Assembly (NCBI GenBank): GCA_026392465.1
Contig: JAPLCA010000036.1
Span: 1-64,000, forward strand
Length of the DNA: 64,000 nt
Direction: 5' to 3'
Source of the DNA: Propionibacteriales bacterium
GTDB taxonomy: Bacteria > Actinomycetota > Actinomycetes > Propionibacteriales > Nocardioidaceae
The position numbers were made by a program, and so were the translations under genes. Every line of letters begins with the position of its first letter. Position 1 is the first letter of the stretch. Below, piece after piece: positions 26,368-36,618 of this stretch. Under the pieces are notes generated by a model. That model was not told the DNA's origin. It saw only the letters and a list, made by a program, of their open reading frames with translations, and ran no database searches.

Positions 26368-27941
26368 CCGGGCGGTGGGCGCGTCGCGCGCTGCGACGCG
26401 ACGACCGTCGGCCCCGACGTCGGCGCGACGAGCGCGGGTCGATCCTGCCGCTGACGATCCTCACCATGACGATCCTGCTGGGCTTCACGGCGTTCGCCGC
26501 CGACCTCGGCCTCCAGCGGGTCGCGGTCCGCGACATGCAGTCGGTCGCCGACGTCGTCGCGCTCGACGCAGCCCGCAAGCTGCCCACGTGCGACGTCACG
26601 ACGCTCACGACCGCGGCGAACGCGAGCCTGGCCCGCCAGAACCGCCGCATCGGTCGGACGTCCCCGCTCGTGGTGACGCCGGGCCATCTCGACTCGGCGA
26701 CGAAGACGTTCGTCGCCGGTGCCGCGAACGGGGTCTGCGACGCGGTGAAGGTCGAGTCCAGCACCACGGTCGACTACGCCTTCGCCCCCGTCCTCGGCCG
26801 CAGCTCGGGCGGGGCGGCGCGCAGCGCCGTCGGCGCTCGGGCCCAGCCGGCCGTCTGCTTCTCCGCCGGCACCCGGTCGCTCGTGCTCAACTCCTCGCAG
26901 AGCGCGCTCAGCCCGCTGCTCGACCGGATCCTCAAGGCGAACCTGGGGCTCGTGGGCTACTCCGGCCTGGTCGACCTCAAGGCGCTCACCGTCCGCCTCG
27001 GCGACGTGGCCGCCGAGCTGGGCATCGGCACGACGCAGCAGCTCGCGACCGCGACGGTGACGCTGCGCCAGCTGATGGTCGCGACCGCGACCGTCCTGCA
27101 GCGCCAGGGCAACACGGCGCAGGCGAACCTGCTGAACACCGTCGGCGGCCAGGTGGGTGCCCTGAACGTGAACCTGGGCCGCTTCCTGTCGGTCGGCACG
27201 GGTGGCGAGTCCGGGCTGGACGCCCAGCTGAACGCCCTCGACCTCATCGGCACCGCCGCCCTCTCCGCCGCGGTCGCCAACGGCAAGAACGCCGTGGCGA
27301 TCGGCGCCGACCTCGGCGTCCCGCTGGACCTGGTCACCGCGAACACGCAGCTCACGCTCATCGAGCCGCCCGTCATCGCCTGCGGCGGGGTGGGAGCGCA
27401 GGCACGCACCGCCCAGGTACGGCTCGACGTCGAGACCGGGGTGAGCATCCTCGGGATCGCCGGCATCGGCAACATCTCGCTGGGCGTGCAGGTCGGCAAG
27501 GGCACCGCCACCCTGACCAACGTCACGTGCGCGGGCGGCGGGACGCAGGCCTCCACGACGGTGCGCGGCGACACGTCGCTCGCGACGCTCAGCGGGCCGG
27601 GTGGCACGGGCAGCGCCACGGTCACGCCGCTGTCGCTCCTGGGCCTCCCGCTCGCCGGCGTCGTGCGCATCACCGGGACCGTCGGCGCGAAGACCAGCAC
27701 GCAGCAGTTCCCCTACCCGCCGGCGCCGGACCTCACGCAGATCTACGGCGGCGGCGAGCGGATCATCCTGAGCAGCGTCGACAGCACCACGAACACCGTG
27801 CTCGACGCCATCAACAAGCTGACCGGCACGCTGGACCTGCTGGTCCAGCCGCTGCTGAAGATGCTGGGGATCCAGCTCGGGATCATGGAGGTCCGGATGC
27901 TGGGGACGCCGTCCTGCTCGACCACCCGCCTCGCGGGCTGA
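26364..27941 (+). CDS. TadG-like membrane-anchored secreted protein
   Basis: 525 residues. The N-terminal ERGSILPLTILTMTILLGFTAFAADLGLQRVAVRDMQSVADVVALDAARKL segment (split: ERGSILPLTILTMTILLGFT, then AFAADLG... ADVVALDAA) is the TadG/TadE-like membrane anchor with its following helix. The remaining 440 residues are exported, Ala/Thr/Leu-rich, with many IG- and VG-type turns and few Cys. The GTG start overlaps the tadE stop (GTGA), so the two are coupled. Proteins of this type in actinomycetes are linked to Flp-type pili, but this pair is isolated. The gene meets the next, convergent gene with only 7 bp between stops. Confidence 0.75.
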   Translation: MTGRWARRALRRDDRRPRRRRDERGSILPLTILTMTILLGFTAFAADLGLQRVAVRDMQSVADVVALDAARKLPTCDVTTLTTAANASLARQNRRIGRTSPLVVTPGHLDSATKTFVAGAANGVCDAVKVESSTTVDYAFAPVLGRSSGGAARSAVGARAQPAVCFSAGTRSLVLNSSQSALSPLLDRILKANLGLVGYSGLVDLKALTVRLGDVAAELGIGTTQQLATATVTLRQLMVATATVLQRQGNTAQANLLNTVGGQVGALNVNLGRFLSVGTGGESGLDAQLNALDLIGTAALSAAVANGKNAVAIGADLGVPLDLVTANTQLTLIEPPVIACGGVGAQARTAQVRLDVETGVSILGIAGIGNISLGVQVGKGTATLTNVTCAGGGTQASTTVRGDTSLATLSGPGGTGSATVTPLSLLGLPLAGVVRITGTVGAKTSTQQFPYPPAPDLTQIYGGGERIILSSVDSTTNTVLDAINKLTGTLDLLVQPLLKMLGIQLGIMEVRMLGTPSCSTTRLAG

Positions 27942-27948
27942 CCGCGGG

Positions 27949-29232
27949 TCAGCGCCGGGTGACGGTCTTCGTCCCCTGCGCGTCCTTGCGGATGGTGATG
28001 TCGTCGAGGACCGACCCGGGTCGCCGTCTCGGCTGCGGCGCGTAGCCGTTGGCGGCGACGACCGCGCGGTAGTGCAGCGCGTCTGGCGTGACGTCGACGA
28101 CCTGGTAGGTGCTCACCTGCTTCGCCCAGCGCGTGCGCGTGGCTCCGCGGCGCGTCCAGTCCTCGCCGGAGATCTGGTAGTACTTCGGCCCGGAGTCCGA
28201 GACTGCGAAGACGGTGCCGTCCGGGTCGCCGTGGTAGCCGCTCGTGTAGACGTGGTCGTGCCCGTTGAGGAAGAGGTCGACGTCGTGCTTCTCCACCACC
28301 GGCAGGATCGTGGAGAACACCTCGGTGTTGGTGCGGTACACCCGTGACGCGAACGGCCCCGCGTGCATCAGCACGACGCTCCAGCGGTTCGGGTTGTCCT
28401 CGAGCCGCTCGTCGAGGAAGCGGGCCTGCGCCTCGAGGTCCGTGCCGAAGGAGTCGAGCACGACGAACCGGACGCCCTGCTGGTCGAAGCTGTACCAGGT
28501 CGGCTGCTGGCCCTCGGCGTCGTTCGACGGGTCGGTGAAGTAGGTGCGGAAGCCCTCGGCACCACCGGAGCGGCAGCCCCGCACGAGGATGCACCGCTCG
28601 TGGTTGCCGATCGACACCGCGAGGTTGCGGCTGGTGCGGACGGGCGCGAGGGCTGTCATCAGGTCCACCCACTCGCCGTGCCGCCACGGCTCGTTGACGA
28701 CGTCGCCCGCGTGCAGGACGAGGTTGGCGTCGGGGTGCTCGTCGACGGCCTCGCGCACGATCCGGGCGGGGACGTCGGCGTTGTCGACCTGGGTGTCGCC
28801 GAGCGCGAGGAACGTCCACGGTGCGTCGTCGTCACGGGGGGTGCGGAAGGTGTACGGACCGGCTGTGCCCCCGGCGTTCTCGACGCGGTAGCGGTAGCGC
28901 GTGCCGGGCTCCAGCCCGCGGAGCGTGGCCGTGTAGGCGGGCAGCGCCGATCCGCTGTCGCGCACGCTGGTGGGCGCCTTGCGGGTCGCGTCGGCACGGA
29001 CCTCCGCGCCACCCCCGACAGGACGCGCGACGACCCGCTGGTCCTCGAACGCCTCCCTCGAGCGCCACGTCACGGTCTGGGACGTCGCCGGGTCGGGGGT
29101 CGGGTTGAGGACGACGAACGTCGGTGTCGTGCCGGTGCCCCTCTCCGGCGGTGCGGTCTCCTGCGGGGTGCTCGGGGAGCACGCCGCGAGGACGAGGGCT
29201 GCACAGGTGGAGGCCACGAGTCCGCGCTTCAC
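27949..29232 (-). CDS. Purple-acid-phosphatase-like metallophosphoesterase lipoprotein
   Basis: 427 residues. A lipoprotein signal ends LVLAACS (Cys about 18). An N-terminal fibronectin-like domain (about 40-135; TVTWRS ... [16 protein letters not shown]) precedes a calcineurin-like phosphatase: GDTQVD, HAGDVV, IGNHE, VLMHAGP and NGHDHVY give the full set of metal ligands. This is the architecture of bacterial purple acid phosphatases, so it probably hydrolyses phosphate monoesters outside the membrane. GTG start at 29232, divergent from truA with a 29-bp gap. Confidence 0.9.
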   Translation of the reverse strand: MKRGLVASTCAALVLAACSPSTPQETAPPERGTGTTPTFVVLNPTPDPATSQTVTWRSREAFEDQRVVARPVGGGAEVRADATRKAPTSVRDSGSALPAYTATLRGLEPGTRYRYRVENAGGTAGPYTFRTPRDDDAPWTFLALGDTQVDNADVPARIVREAVDEHPDANLVLHAGDVVNEPWRHGEWVDLMTALAPVRTSRNLAVSIGNHERCILVRGCRSGGAEGFRTYFTDPSNDAEGQQPTWYSFDQQGVRFVVLDSFGTDLEAQARFLDERLEDNPNRWSVVLMHAGPFASRVYRTNTEVFSTILPVVEKHDVDLFLNGHDHVYTSGYHGDPDGTVFAVSDSGPKYYQISGEDWTRRGATRTRWAKQVSTYQVVDVTPDALHYRAVVAANGYAPQPRRRPGSVLDDITIRKDAQGTKTVTRR

Positions 29233-29261
29233 GGGACCAGCGTAGGGACTACCGTGTCGGG

Positions 29262-30083
29262 GTGCGCCTGCGACTCGACCTCTCCTACGACGGGGCCGGC
29301 TTTCGTGGGTGGGCGACGCAGCCGGGACTGCGCAGCGTGCAGGAGACGGTCGAGCAGGCCATCGCCACCGTGCTGCGCCTGGACGAGCGACCCGGCCTGA
29401 CCTGCGCCGGGCGCACCGACGCGGGTGTCCACGCCCGCGGCCAGGTGGCCCACGTCGACCTCGACGTCGACGTGGACCCCGACGTGCTCGCCCGGCGGCT
29501 GCGCCGGCTGCTGCCCGACGACGTCGTCGTCCACGGGGTCCGCGCCGCACCCGAGGGGTTCGACGCGCGCTTCGCGGCGCTCGAGCGACGCTACGCCTAC
29601 CGGCTGCAGGACGACCCGTCGCGCGTCGACCCGCTGCACCGGGGCACCGTGGTCGCCTGGCCGCGCGCGCTCGACGCGGCGGCGATGACCGAGGCCGGGG
29701 CCCTGCTCGTGGGCGAGCACGACTTCGCGGCCTTCTGCCGCCGTCGCGAGGGGGCCACCACGATCCGCACTCTGCTCGAGCTGAGCACGGTCCGCTCCCC
29801 CGACGACGGACTGCTCGTCACGACCGTGCGCGCCGACGCCTTCTGCCACTCCATGGTGCGGGCGCTCATGGGCGCGCTCGTCGCGGTCGGCGAAGGACGC
29901 CACCCGGCGGCGTGGGCCCGGGAGGTCCTGCTGGCCGGGGCCCGCGATCCGCGCGTCAAGGTCATGCCGGCGCACGGCCTCGTGCTCGAGGAGGTCGTCT
30001 ACCCCGACGACGCCGGCCTGGCCGCCAGGGTCGGCGAGGCGCGACGACGTCGCGACGAGGGTCCCGGCACCCCCACGCCGTAG
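29262..30083 (+). CDS. truA: tRNA pseudouridine(38-40) synthase
   Basis: 273 residues; makes pseudouridine at positions 38-40 of tRNA anticodon arms. The nucleophile is Asp53 in [31 protein letters not shown] and [15 protein letters not shown] complete the family. The GTG at 29262 ([14 protein letters not shown]) is the natural start. In many bacteria truA follows rplQ; here it lies on the other strand, 3.8 kb away. Confidence 0.95.
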   Translation: MRLRLDLSYDGAGFRGWATQPGLRSVQETVEQAIATVLRLDERPGLTCAGRTDAGVHARGQVAHVDLDVDVDPDVLARRLRRLLPDDVVVHGVRAAPEGFDARFAALERRYAYRLQDDPSRVDPLHRGTVVAWPRALDAAAMTEAGALLVGEHDFAAFCRRREGATTIRTLLELSTVRSPDDGLLVTTVRADAFCHSMVRALMGALVAVGEGRHPAAWAREVLLAGARDPRVKVMPAHGLVLEEVVYPDDAGLAARVGEARRRRDEGPGTPTP

Positions 30084-30095
30084 CCTGGGTCGGTG

Positions 30096-30914
30096 ATGTC
30101 CCGTCCCCGTGCCGCGCGGCTCTGCCTGCTCCTCGTCGCGGCCGTCCTGGTCGCCTCGGCCTGCTCCGCGACGGCCGACCAGGCTCCGCCGGAGGTGCGG
30201 CCGTTCCCGGCCGACGCGGTCGCCGACTACCAGCTGGGCGGCGCCTACCGACCGGCGGACGACGTCACCGTCGTCGTCCGGGACCGGACGGATCCGGCGG
30301 ACCCCGACCGGTACTCGGTCTGCTACGTCAACGCCTTCCAGACGCAGCCCGGCGATCTCGCCTGGTGGAGGAAGCACCACCCGACGCTGCTGCTGCGGCA
30401 GGGCGGACGTCTGGTGCGCGATGCCGGCTGGCCGGACGAGGTGCTGCTGGACCAGCGCACCGCGGCACGTCGGGCCGCGATCGTCGCGGTGGTCGCGCGC
30501 TGGTTCCGCGCGTGCGCCCGCGACGGCTACGCGGCGGTCGAGCCCGACAACCTCGACGCGTGGACGCGCTCCCGCGGGCTGCTGACGCGCCGCCAGACGG
30601 AGGCGACGGCACGCGCCCTGGTGCGCGCCGCCCACGACGCCGGGCTGGCGATCGCACAGAAGAACACCCCCGACCTGGACGGCCGGGCGCTCGGCTTCGA
30701 CTTCGCCGTGGCCGAGGAGTGCGAGGTCTACCGCGAGTGCGCCGCCTACACCGACGCGTACGGCTCCGCCGTCGTGGAGGTCGAGTACACCGACAACGGC
30801 CGCCGGGCCTACGCGCGCGCCTGCAGCGAGCGCGCGGGCGACCACCCCATCCAGCTGCGCGACCGCGACGTGCTGCCACGAGGCGTCCGCGGGCACGTCT
30901 CGCGACACTGCTGA
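30096..30914 (+). CDS. GH114-like (endo alpha-1,4 polygalactosaminidase) lipoprotein
   Basis: 272 residues. The signal peptide ends VASACS, a lipobox. The mature part follows the GH114 TIM-barrel pattern: DYQLGGAY, SVCYVNAFQTQPGD, WFRACARDGYAAVEPDNLDAW with the probable catalytic Asp/Glu, LAIAQKNTPDL, DFAVAEECEVYREC and VVEVEY. The family hydrolyses alpha-1,4-linked galactosamine polymers, so a role in trimming extracellular amino-sugar polymers is plausible but unproven. GTG 30093 could replace ATG 30096. It follows truA by 12 nt, probably co-transcribed. Confidence 0.75.
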   Translation: MSRPRAARLCLLLVAAVLVASACSATADQAPPEVRPFPADAVADYQLGGAYRPADDVTVVVRDRTDPADPDRYSVCYVNAFQTQPGDLAWWRKHHPTLLLRQGGRLVRDAGWPDEVLLDQRTAARRAAIVAVVARWFRACARDGYAAVEPDNLDAWTRSRGLLTRRQTEATARALVRAAHDAGLAIAQKNTPDLDGRALGFDFAVAEECEVYRECAAYTDAYGSAVVEVEYTDNGRRAYARACSERAGDHPIQLRDRDVLPRGVRGHVSRHC

Positions 30915-30948
30915 GCCGCCCCGGCGGGCCGCTGGGAGGATGGTCCGC

Positions 30949-31548
30949 GTGAGCGGCCACTACTTCGACGACCGTCCCGACGGACCCGACCAGCGCCGCA
31001 CCGTCGCGGTCGAGGCCTGGGGGCACCACCTCACCTGCACCACGAGCACCGGGGTGTTCTCCGGCGACCACCTCGACCACGCCACGCGAGTCCTGCTGGA
31101 GTCCGGCGAACCGCCGACCGGCACGGTCCTGGACCTCGGGTGCGGCTGGGGCCCGATCGCCTGCGCGGTCGCGGCCGCGTCACCCACGGCGCAGGTGTGG
31201 GCGGTCGACGTGAACGAGCGGGCCCGCGACCTGACCCGGCTCAACGCCGACGCGGTGGCGGCGAGCGGCGGGGCGCCCGTCCACGTCGCCGCACCGGACG
31301 ACGTGCCCGAGGCGCTGAGGTTCGACGCGATCTGGTCGAACCCCCCGATCCGCATCGGCAAGGACGCGCTGCACGCCCTGCTCCTGCACTGGCTCGACCG
31401 GCTCGCCGACGACGGCTACGCGCGGCTGGTCGTCGGCAGGAACCTGGGCGCCGACAGCCTCCAGCGCTGGCTCGTCGATCAGGGCTGGCCCACCGAGCGC
31501 ACGGCCAGCAGCAAGGGGTTCCGCGTGCTGACCGTGCGCCGGGGCTGA
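30949..31548 (+). CDS. RsmC-like SAM-dependent methyltransferase
   Basis: 199 residues. Class I methyltransferase with the SAM loop VLDLGCGWGPIACAVA (about 61-76), acidic VDVNERA, and the catalytic SNPPIRIGK that marks enzymes methylating exocyclic amines of bases, as in RsmC (16S rRNA G1207). It corresponds to the C-terminal half of E. coli RsmC only, as usual in actinobacteria. GTG 30949 has GGGAGG 9 nt upstream; the ATG at 30940 overlaps that site and is less likely. Confidence 0.88.
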   Translation: MSGHYFDDRPDGPDQRRTVAVEAWGHHLTCTTSTGVFSGDHLDHATRVLLESGEPPTGTVLDLGCGWGPIACAVAAASPTAQVWAVDVNERARDLTRLNADAVAASGGAPVHVAAPDDVPEALRFDAIWSNPPIRIGKDALHALLLHWLDRLADDGYARLVVGRNLGADSLQRWLVDQGWPTERTASSKGFRVLTVRRG

Positions 31549-31553
31549 GGACC

Positions 31554-33692
31554 CTACTTCGAGGTGATCGTCCGGGAGCGCGACGAGCCCTTGAGCAGCG
31601 AGCTGCCGGAGTAGACGGCCTTGATGGTGTGCCGGCCCTTCGAGAGTCGGGGCAGCAGCACCGTGGCCCGGCCGCGCGAGAGGGTCACGGTGGTCACGCG
31701 GCGGCGGCCGTCGTAGACCTGCACGGTCCCCGTCGCACCCACGGGGCCGGAGACCCGGACCTTCAGCGTCGCGCGCTTGGTCCGCGAGACCGACGTCCCC
31801 AGCGCCGTCGAGGTGGTGCTCGTCGACTTGCCGACGGTGGGCGTGCCGACGATCGTGTCGCCCTGGCCGGGCACCGTGACCCTGACGGCCAGCGAACGGC
31901 CCAGCGCCGAGGTCGGCACGGTGAAGGTCCGGCCGCGGCCCAGGACCTGGGTGGGGTCGCCCATGAACCACTCGTAGGCGACGTCGCTGCGGCTGGTCTG
32001 CCAGCCCTCGAACGAGACCGTCCGCCCGACGGTGGCGGTCCCGCCGGTCCGCGGCGCGAACCGCTCGAGGTTCAGGACCCCGGCGCCGCAGCGCGACGTC
32101 GTGCAGTTCAGGTCGAACAGGCGGTAGTCCTTCCGCCCGTCGGTGACGACGACCGACGCGTACCGCTTGTCACGAGCCGGGAAGCGGCTGACGGACCGCT
32201 TGAGCGTCTCCTCGACCTTCGCCGGCGACGTCGCGCCCTGGGAGTACAGGAGCGCGGCAGCCGCGGCGACGTGGGGAGCCGCCATGCTGGTGCCCTCGTA
32301 CTGACGGGCGACGTAGCCGGTGTTCGGACGGGTCCTGCCGGTGATCAGGCTGGACCAGATGCCGCCCGTCCCGCGGCCGTCGGCACGGTCGCTGTCGCCG
32401 TCCATGATCTCGTCGCCGCCGGGGGCGGAGAGGTCGACGCTGGAGCCGGCCTGGGAGTAGTACGAGCGGTGCCCCGTGCGGCTCGTCGCACCCACGGACA
32501 CCACTCCCGGGCAGGCCGCCGGGACCGAGAGGTTGGCGCTCACGTTCTTCGTGAAGCTGTCGTTGCCCGCCGCGGCGACCACGGTGGCTCCCCGGGACCG
32601 CGCGAACGCCAGCGGCTTCTCGTACGCCTTGCACACCTGGCGGCGCTGCGCCTCCGTGCGCACCGTGCTGCCGAGCGACATGTTGAGCACCTTCGCCGGC
32701 GTCGGGTTCACCGGGGTGCCCGCGAACTCCTTGTCCTCGACCGTGCCGAGGTCGGCGCCCGCGGCCCAGTAGATGCCGTGCATGATGCCCCAGATGTCGC
32801 CGCCGCAGTGGCCCAGGACGCGCACCGGCTGCACCCGGACGCCGGGGGCGACACCTGCGGTGCCGCGTCCGTTGTCCGCCTTGGCCGCGACGATCCCGGC
32901 CACGTGGGTGCCGTGCCACGAGCTGGCGTAGCTCGTCCCCTTCGGGGCGCCGCACTTCTTGGCCCAGGTCGCGTCCATCCAGTCACCCGGGTCGGACGGA
33001 TCGGGATCGAGCGCGTCACCGTCGTCGGCGTTGGTGAAGGTCCCGCGCGTGCTGCAGGTCTGCGCACCGGGCGGACAGACGTACTCGTCGGTCACGAGGT
33101 CGTAGCCCGGCACCAGCTGGCCGGCGAGGTCCGGGTGGTTCGCCACGATACCGGTGTCGAGCACGGCCACCACGGTGTCGCTGCTGCCGCGCGTGGTCTG
33201 CCAGAAGGACGGCGCGCGCACGCTGTAGCCGCCCCTCGACCGGGAACGGTCCCAGAGGTTGTGCTGGTCGTCGAAGTACGGGTCGTCGGTCGAGACGGGC
33301 GGCGTGGAGAAGGCGCGCACCCGGTAGTTCGGCGTGGCGAACGCGACGTCGCTGCGCTGCTCGATCGCGTCGGCGACCTCGCTGGCCGTGTCGCCGTCGA
33401 GCGTGCCGTCGAGCTCCACGAGCGACAGCCCTCCGGCGCCGTCGACGGTGTCGACGGCCTCGACGTCGGACGGCAGCGCGTCGTCGACCGCGGCCTCGAC
33501 CCGCCGCTGCGACGCCGTGCTCTGCACGATGATGCCCACGGCCTCGGGCTCGACCGGTGCCGTCTGCGCCTCGGCCTGGGCGGCTGCGGCCACGGGCTGC
33601 GGGTCCGGGCCCGGGGCGGCCACCGCCGTGGCGGGAAGCAGCGCTGCGAGCACCGCTCCGGTGGCGAGCATGACGACTCCGGACCTGACCAC
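31554..33692 (-). CDS. Secreted subtilisin-like serine protease with Ig-like tail
   Basis: 712 residues. A signal peptide (about 1-27) and an inhibitor-like propeptide (about 50-125) precede the S8 domain with Asp180 (VVAVLDTGI), His261 (WHGTHVAG), oxyanion Asn378 (AAAGND) and Ser470 (GTSMAAPHVA). The C-terminal 190 residues hold an Ig-like repeat (VAYEWFMGDPTQVLGRG) of the same type as in the CHAP protein at 40.9-42.8 kb, then a bacterial Ig-like Big_3-type domain. GTG 33692 has GAGGAG 5 nt upstream. It is convergent with the methyltransferase gene. A general extracellular protease. Confidence 0.93.
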   Translation of the reverse strand: MVRSGVVMLATGAVLAALLPATAVAAPGPDPQPVAAAAQAEAQTAPVEPEAVGIIVQSTASQRRVEAAVDDALPSDVEAVDTVDGAGGLSLVELDGTLDGDTASEVADAIEQRSDVAFATPNYRVRAFSTPPVSTDDPYFDDQHNLWDRSRSRGGYSVRAPSFWQTTRGSSDTVVAVLDTGIVANHPDLAGQLVPGYDLVTDEYVCPPGAQTCSTRGTFTNADDGDALDPDPSDPGDWMDATWAKKCGAPKGTSYASSWHGTHVAGIVAAKADNGRGTAGVAPGVRVQPVRVLGHCGGDIWGIMHGIYWAAGADLGTVEDKEFAGTPVNPTPAKVLNMSLGSTVRTEAQRRQVCKAYEKPLAFARSRGATVVAAAGNDSFTKNVSANLSVPAACPGVVSVGATSRTGHRSYYSQAGSSVDLSAPGGDEIMDGDSDRADGRGTGGIWSSLITGRTRPNTGYVARQYEGTSMAAPHVAAAAALLYSQGATSPAKVEETLKRSVSRFPARDKRYASVVVTDGRKDYRLFDLNCTTSRCGAGVLNLERFAPRTGGTATVGRTVSFEGWQTSRSDVAYEWFMGDPTQVLGRGRTFTVPTSALGRSLAVRVTVPGQGDTIVGTPTVGKSTSTTSTALGTSVSRTKRATLKVRVSGPVGATGTVQVYDGRRRVTTVTLSRGRATVLLPRLSKGRHTIKAVYSGSSLLKGSSRSRTITSK

Positions 33693-33811
33693 GACGACTC
33701 CTCGGTGCAGACGACGAGCGCCCCCGAGTGACACGCCCGGGCTGACCCTATCGGCCGGGAGCCGCCCGCCCGACCGGTATCGGGAAACTCGTCCTGATCT
33801 CCGTACGTACG

Positions 33812-33851
33812 CACGAGGGCCCCCGCCGCTGGTGCGGCGGGGGCCCTCGTG
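33812..33851 (-). terminator. Terminator downstream of rplQ
   Basis: CACGAGGGCCCCCGCCGC (33812-33829) and its perfect 18-bp complement (33834-33851) enclose a TGGT loop. It lies 13 bp after the rplQ stop and ends the long ribosomal transcript before the protease gene. There is no U-run, usual in actinobacteria. Confidence 0.8.
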
Positions 33852-33864
33852 ACGGGACCTGGGG

Positions 33865-34464
33865 TCAGGCCTTGGTGGTGTCCTCGTCGGTCGCACCCTC
33901 GACGGCCTCGGCAGCTGCCTCGACCTCGGTCTCGGTGGCCGGCTCGGTCTCGGCCTCCGTGGCGGGCGCACCCGCGACGACGTCGGTCTCGACCTCGGCG
34001 GAGTCGTCGGCCACGTTCACCGCGGGCGTCTCCTCGACAGCCGGCTCCTCCACCGGAGCCGCGGCGGTGCTGCCCGCCGCGGGGGCGGTCGCCTGCGCCG
34101 TGAAGGACTTCTCCTCGACGATCTCGATGACGGCCATGGGGGCGTTGTCGCCCTTGCGCGGACCGATCTTCGTGATGCGCGTGTATCCGCCGGGACGGCT
34201 CGCCATGGCGGGACCGATCTCGGTGAACAGCGTGTGCAGGACGCTCTTGTCACGCACGACCTTGACGACCTGGCGGCGGTTCGCCACCGTGTCGGTCTTG
34301 GCCTTCGTGATGAGCTGCTCGGCGTAGGGCCGCAGACGGCGGGCCTTGGCCTCGGTGGTGGTGATGCGGCCGTGCTCGAACAGCGCCGTCGCGAGGTTCG
34401 CCAGGATCAGGCGCTGGTGCGACGGGCTGCCGCCGAGGCGGGCTCCCTTGGTGGGCGTGGGCAT
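33865..34464 (-). CDS. rplQ: 50S ribosomal protein bL17 with acidic tail
   Basis: 199 residues. Residues 1-120 are canonical bL17 ([50 protein letters not shown]). The last 75 are an Ala/Glu/Val-rich acidic extension without known fold, longer than the E. coli protein (127) but common in this group. Last gene of the alpha operon, followed by the strong terminator. Confidence 0.96.
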   Translation of the reverse strand: MPTPTKGARLGGSPSHQRLILANLATALFEHGRITTTEAKARRLRPYAEQLITKAKTDTVANRRQVVKVVRDKSVLHTLFTEIGPAMASRPGGYTRITKIGPRKGDNAPMAVIEIVEEKSFTAQATAPAAGSTAAAPVEEPAVEETPAVNVADDSAEVETDVVAGAPATEAETEPATETEVEAAAEAVEGATDEDTTKA

Positions 34465-34507
34465 GTGTCTGTCTCCAGGTCAGTAAAACGGTCGATGAGC
34501 GAGCAGC

Positions 34508-35518
34508 TCAGTACTGCTCGTCCTCGGCGAAGCTGGCGTCGTCGTCGTAGGAGTCGAGGACGGCCGACGGGTCGAAGCCGGCCGGGCTGTCCTTGAGGGC
34601 CAGGCCCATCTCGGCCAGCTTGGCCTTGACCTCGTCGATCGACTTCGAGCCGAAGTTGCGGATGTCGAGCAGGTCCTGCTCCGAGCGCGTGATGAGCTCA
34701 CCCACGGAGTGGATGCCCTCGCGCTTGAGGCAGTTGTACGAGCGGACCGTGAAGTTGAGCTCCTCGATCGGCAGGGCGAGGTCGGCGGCGAGCTGCTCGT
34801 CGACCGGCGACGGGCCGATGTCGATGCCCTCGGCCTCGACGTTGAGCTCACGGGCCAGGCCGAAGAGCTCGACGAGGGTCGAGCCGGCCGACGCGATCGC
34901 GTCGCGCGGCAGGATCGAGGACTTCGTCTCGACGTCGATGATCAGCTTGTCGAAGTCGGTGCGCTGCTCGACTCGGGTGGCCTCGACCTTGTACGTGACC
35001 TTGAGGACCGGGCTGTAGATCGAGTCGACCGGCATGCGCCCGATCTCCTCGTCGCCGGTCTTGTTCTGCACCGCCGAGACGTAGCCGCGGCCACGCTCCA
35101 CGACGAGCTCGATCTCCAGGCTGCCCTTCTCGTTCAGCGTGGCGATGTGCAGGTCCTTGTTGTAGACCTCCACGCCCGCGGGGGCCTCGATGTCGCCGGC
35201 CGTGGCGACGCCGGGGCCCTGCGCGCGCAGGTACATGACGAACGGCTCGTCGTGCTCGGAGGAGACGACGAGGTTCTTCAGGTTGAGGATGATCTCGGTG
35301 ACGTCCTCGGTCACGCCGGGGACGGTCGAGAACTCGTGCTGGATGCCGTCGATCTTGATCGACGTGACCGACGCGCCCGGGATGGAGCTGAGGAGCGTGC
35401 GGCGCAGCGAGTTGCCGAGGGTGTACCCGAAGCCGGGCTCGAGGGGCTCGATGACGAACCGCGAACGGTTGTCGGCGACGACCTCTTCGGTCAGGACGGG
35501 GCGCTGTGCGATGAGCAT
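34508..35518 (-). CDS. rpoA: RNA polymerase alpha subunit
   Basis: 336 residues. N-terminal dimerisation domain with [20 protein letters not shown] and the C-terminal domain, which binds UP elements and activators, with [22 protein letters not shown] and [14 protein letters not shown]. Starts MLIAQRPVL as usual in actinobacteria. Between rpsD and rplQ. Confidence 0.98.
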   Translation of the reverse strand: MLIAQRPVLTEEVVADNRSRFVIEPLEPGFGYTLGNSLRRTLLSSIPGASVTSIKIDGIQHEFSTVPGVTEDVTEIILNLKNLVVSSEHDEPFVMYLRAQGPGVATAGDIEAPAGVEVYNKDLHIATLNEKGSLEIELVVERGRGYVSAVQNKTGDEEIGRMPVDSIYSPVLKVTYKVEATRVEQRTDFDKLIIDVETKSSILPRDAIASAGSTLVELFGLARELNVEAEGIDIGPSPVDEQLAADLALPIEELNFTVRSYNCLKREGIHSVGELITRSEQDLLDIRNFGSKSIDEVKAKLAEMGLALKDSPAGFDPSAVLDSYDDDASFAEDEQY

Positions 35519-35576
35519 GGAACTTCCTTTCCGGCTCTCCCGCTATTTGAAGAGCCGGCTCGGTGGAACAGGACGA

Positions 35577-36185
35577 TCAGATCTTGGAGTAGTACTCCAC
35601 GATCAGCTGCTCCTGGATGGGGACGGTGATCTGCTCGCGGACCGGGCGCTGGTGCACCAGGATGCGGCCGCGGCCGGCGTCGACGTCGATCCAGCCGGGC
35701 ACGGTGTCCCGGTCGTGGGTCTCGCGCGCGACGATGAACGGCGTCGTCTCCAGGCTCTTCTGCTTGACATCGATGATGTCGTGCTTGCTGACCTGGAAGG
35801 ACGGGATGTTCGTCTTCACGCCGTTGACGACGAAGTGGCCGTGCGTCACGAGCTGACGTGCGTGGCGGCGCGTGCGGGCGAGGCCGGCACGGTAGACCAC
35901 GTTGTCGAGACGGCTCTCGAGCAGGATGAGCAGGTTGTCACCCGTCTTGCCCGGCTTGCGGTGAGCGGTCTCGTAGTACTTGCGGAACTGCTTCTCGAGG
36001 ACGCCATAGGTGTAGCGCGCCTTCTGCTTCTCCTGCAGCTGGGTGCGGTACTCCGACTCCTTGATGCGGGCACGACCGTGCATGCCCGGGGGGTAGGGAC
36101 GACGCTCGAACGCGGCGTCGCCACCGACGAGGTCGACGCCGAGGCGGCGTGACTTCTTGGTGAGAGGTCCGGTGTAACGGGCCAT
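35577..36185 (-). CDS. rpsD: 30S ribosomal protein uS4
   Basis: 202 residues. Binds 16S rRNA early in assembly. It is the zinc-free form: the N-terminus (MARYTGPLTKKSRRLGVDL) has no Cys cluster. The S4 RNA-binding domain is RLDNVVYRAGLARTRRHARQLVTHGHFVVNG. Conserved rpsK-rpsD-rpoA order. Confidence 0.97.
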   Translation of the reverse strand: MARYTGPLTKKSRRLGVDLVGGDAAFERRPYPPGMHGRARIKESEYRTQLQEKQKARYTYGVLEKQFRKYYETAHRKPGKTGDNLLILLESRLDNVVYRAGLARTRRHARQLVTHGHFVVNGVKTNIPSFQVSKHDIIDVKQKSLETTPFIVARETHDRDTVPGWIDVDAGRGRILVHQRPVREQITVPIQEQLIVEYYSKI

Positions 36186-36214
36186 GATTCAGACTCCTGA
36201 GTTCTTCGCGTCCG

Positions 36215-36613
36215 TCACAGACGACGGTGCTTGGGCGGGCGGCAGCCGTTGTGCGGGCTGGGGGTGACGTCGGAGATGGTGCCGACCTCGATGCCGACGC
36301 CGCTCAGCGACCGGATCGCCGTCTCGCGACCCGAGCCCGGGCCCTTCACGAAGACGTCGACCTTCTTCATCCCGTGCTCCATCGCCTGACGCCCGGCGGC
36401 CTCGGCCGCCATGCCTGCCGCGAAGGGCGTGGACTTGCGCGAGCCCTTGAAGCCGACGGTTCCGCCGGAGGCCCACGCGATCACGGCGCCCGAGGGGTCC
36501 GTGATCGTCACGTGCGTGTTGTTGAACGTGCTCTTGATGTGGGCCTGGCCCTGAACGACGTTCTTCTTCTCCTTGCGGCGCACCTTCTTGGCGCCGGTGT
36601 TCTTCGGAGGCAT
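36215..36613 (-). CDS. rpsK: 30S ribosomal protein uS11
   Basis: 132 residues; platform protein of the small subunit. Canonical segments are [31 protein letters not shown] and [17 protein letters not shown], ending [18 protein letters not shown]. Lies 5 nt after rpsM. Confidence 0.98.
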   Translation of the reverse strand: MPPKNTGAKKVRRKEKKNVVQGQAHIKSTFNNTHVTITDPSGAVIAWASGGTVGFKGSRKSTPFAAGMAAEAAGRQAMEHGMKKVDVFVKGPGSGRETAIRSLSGVGIEVGTISDVTPSPHNGCRPPKHRRL

Positions 36614-36618
36614 CTAGA

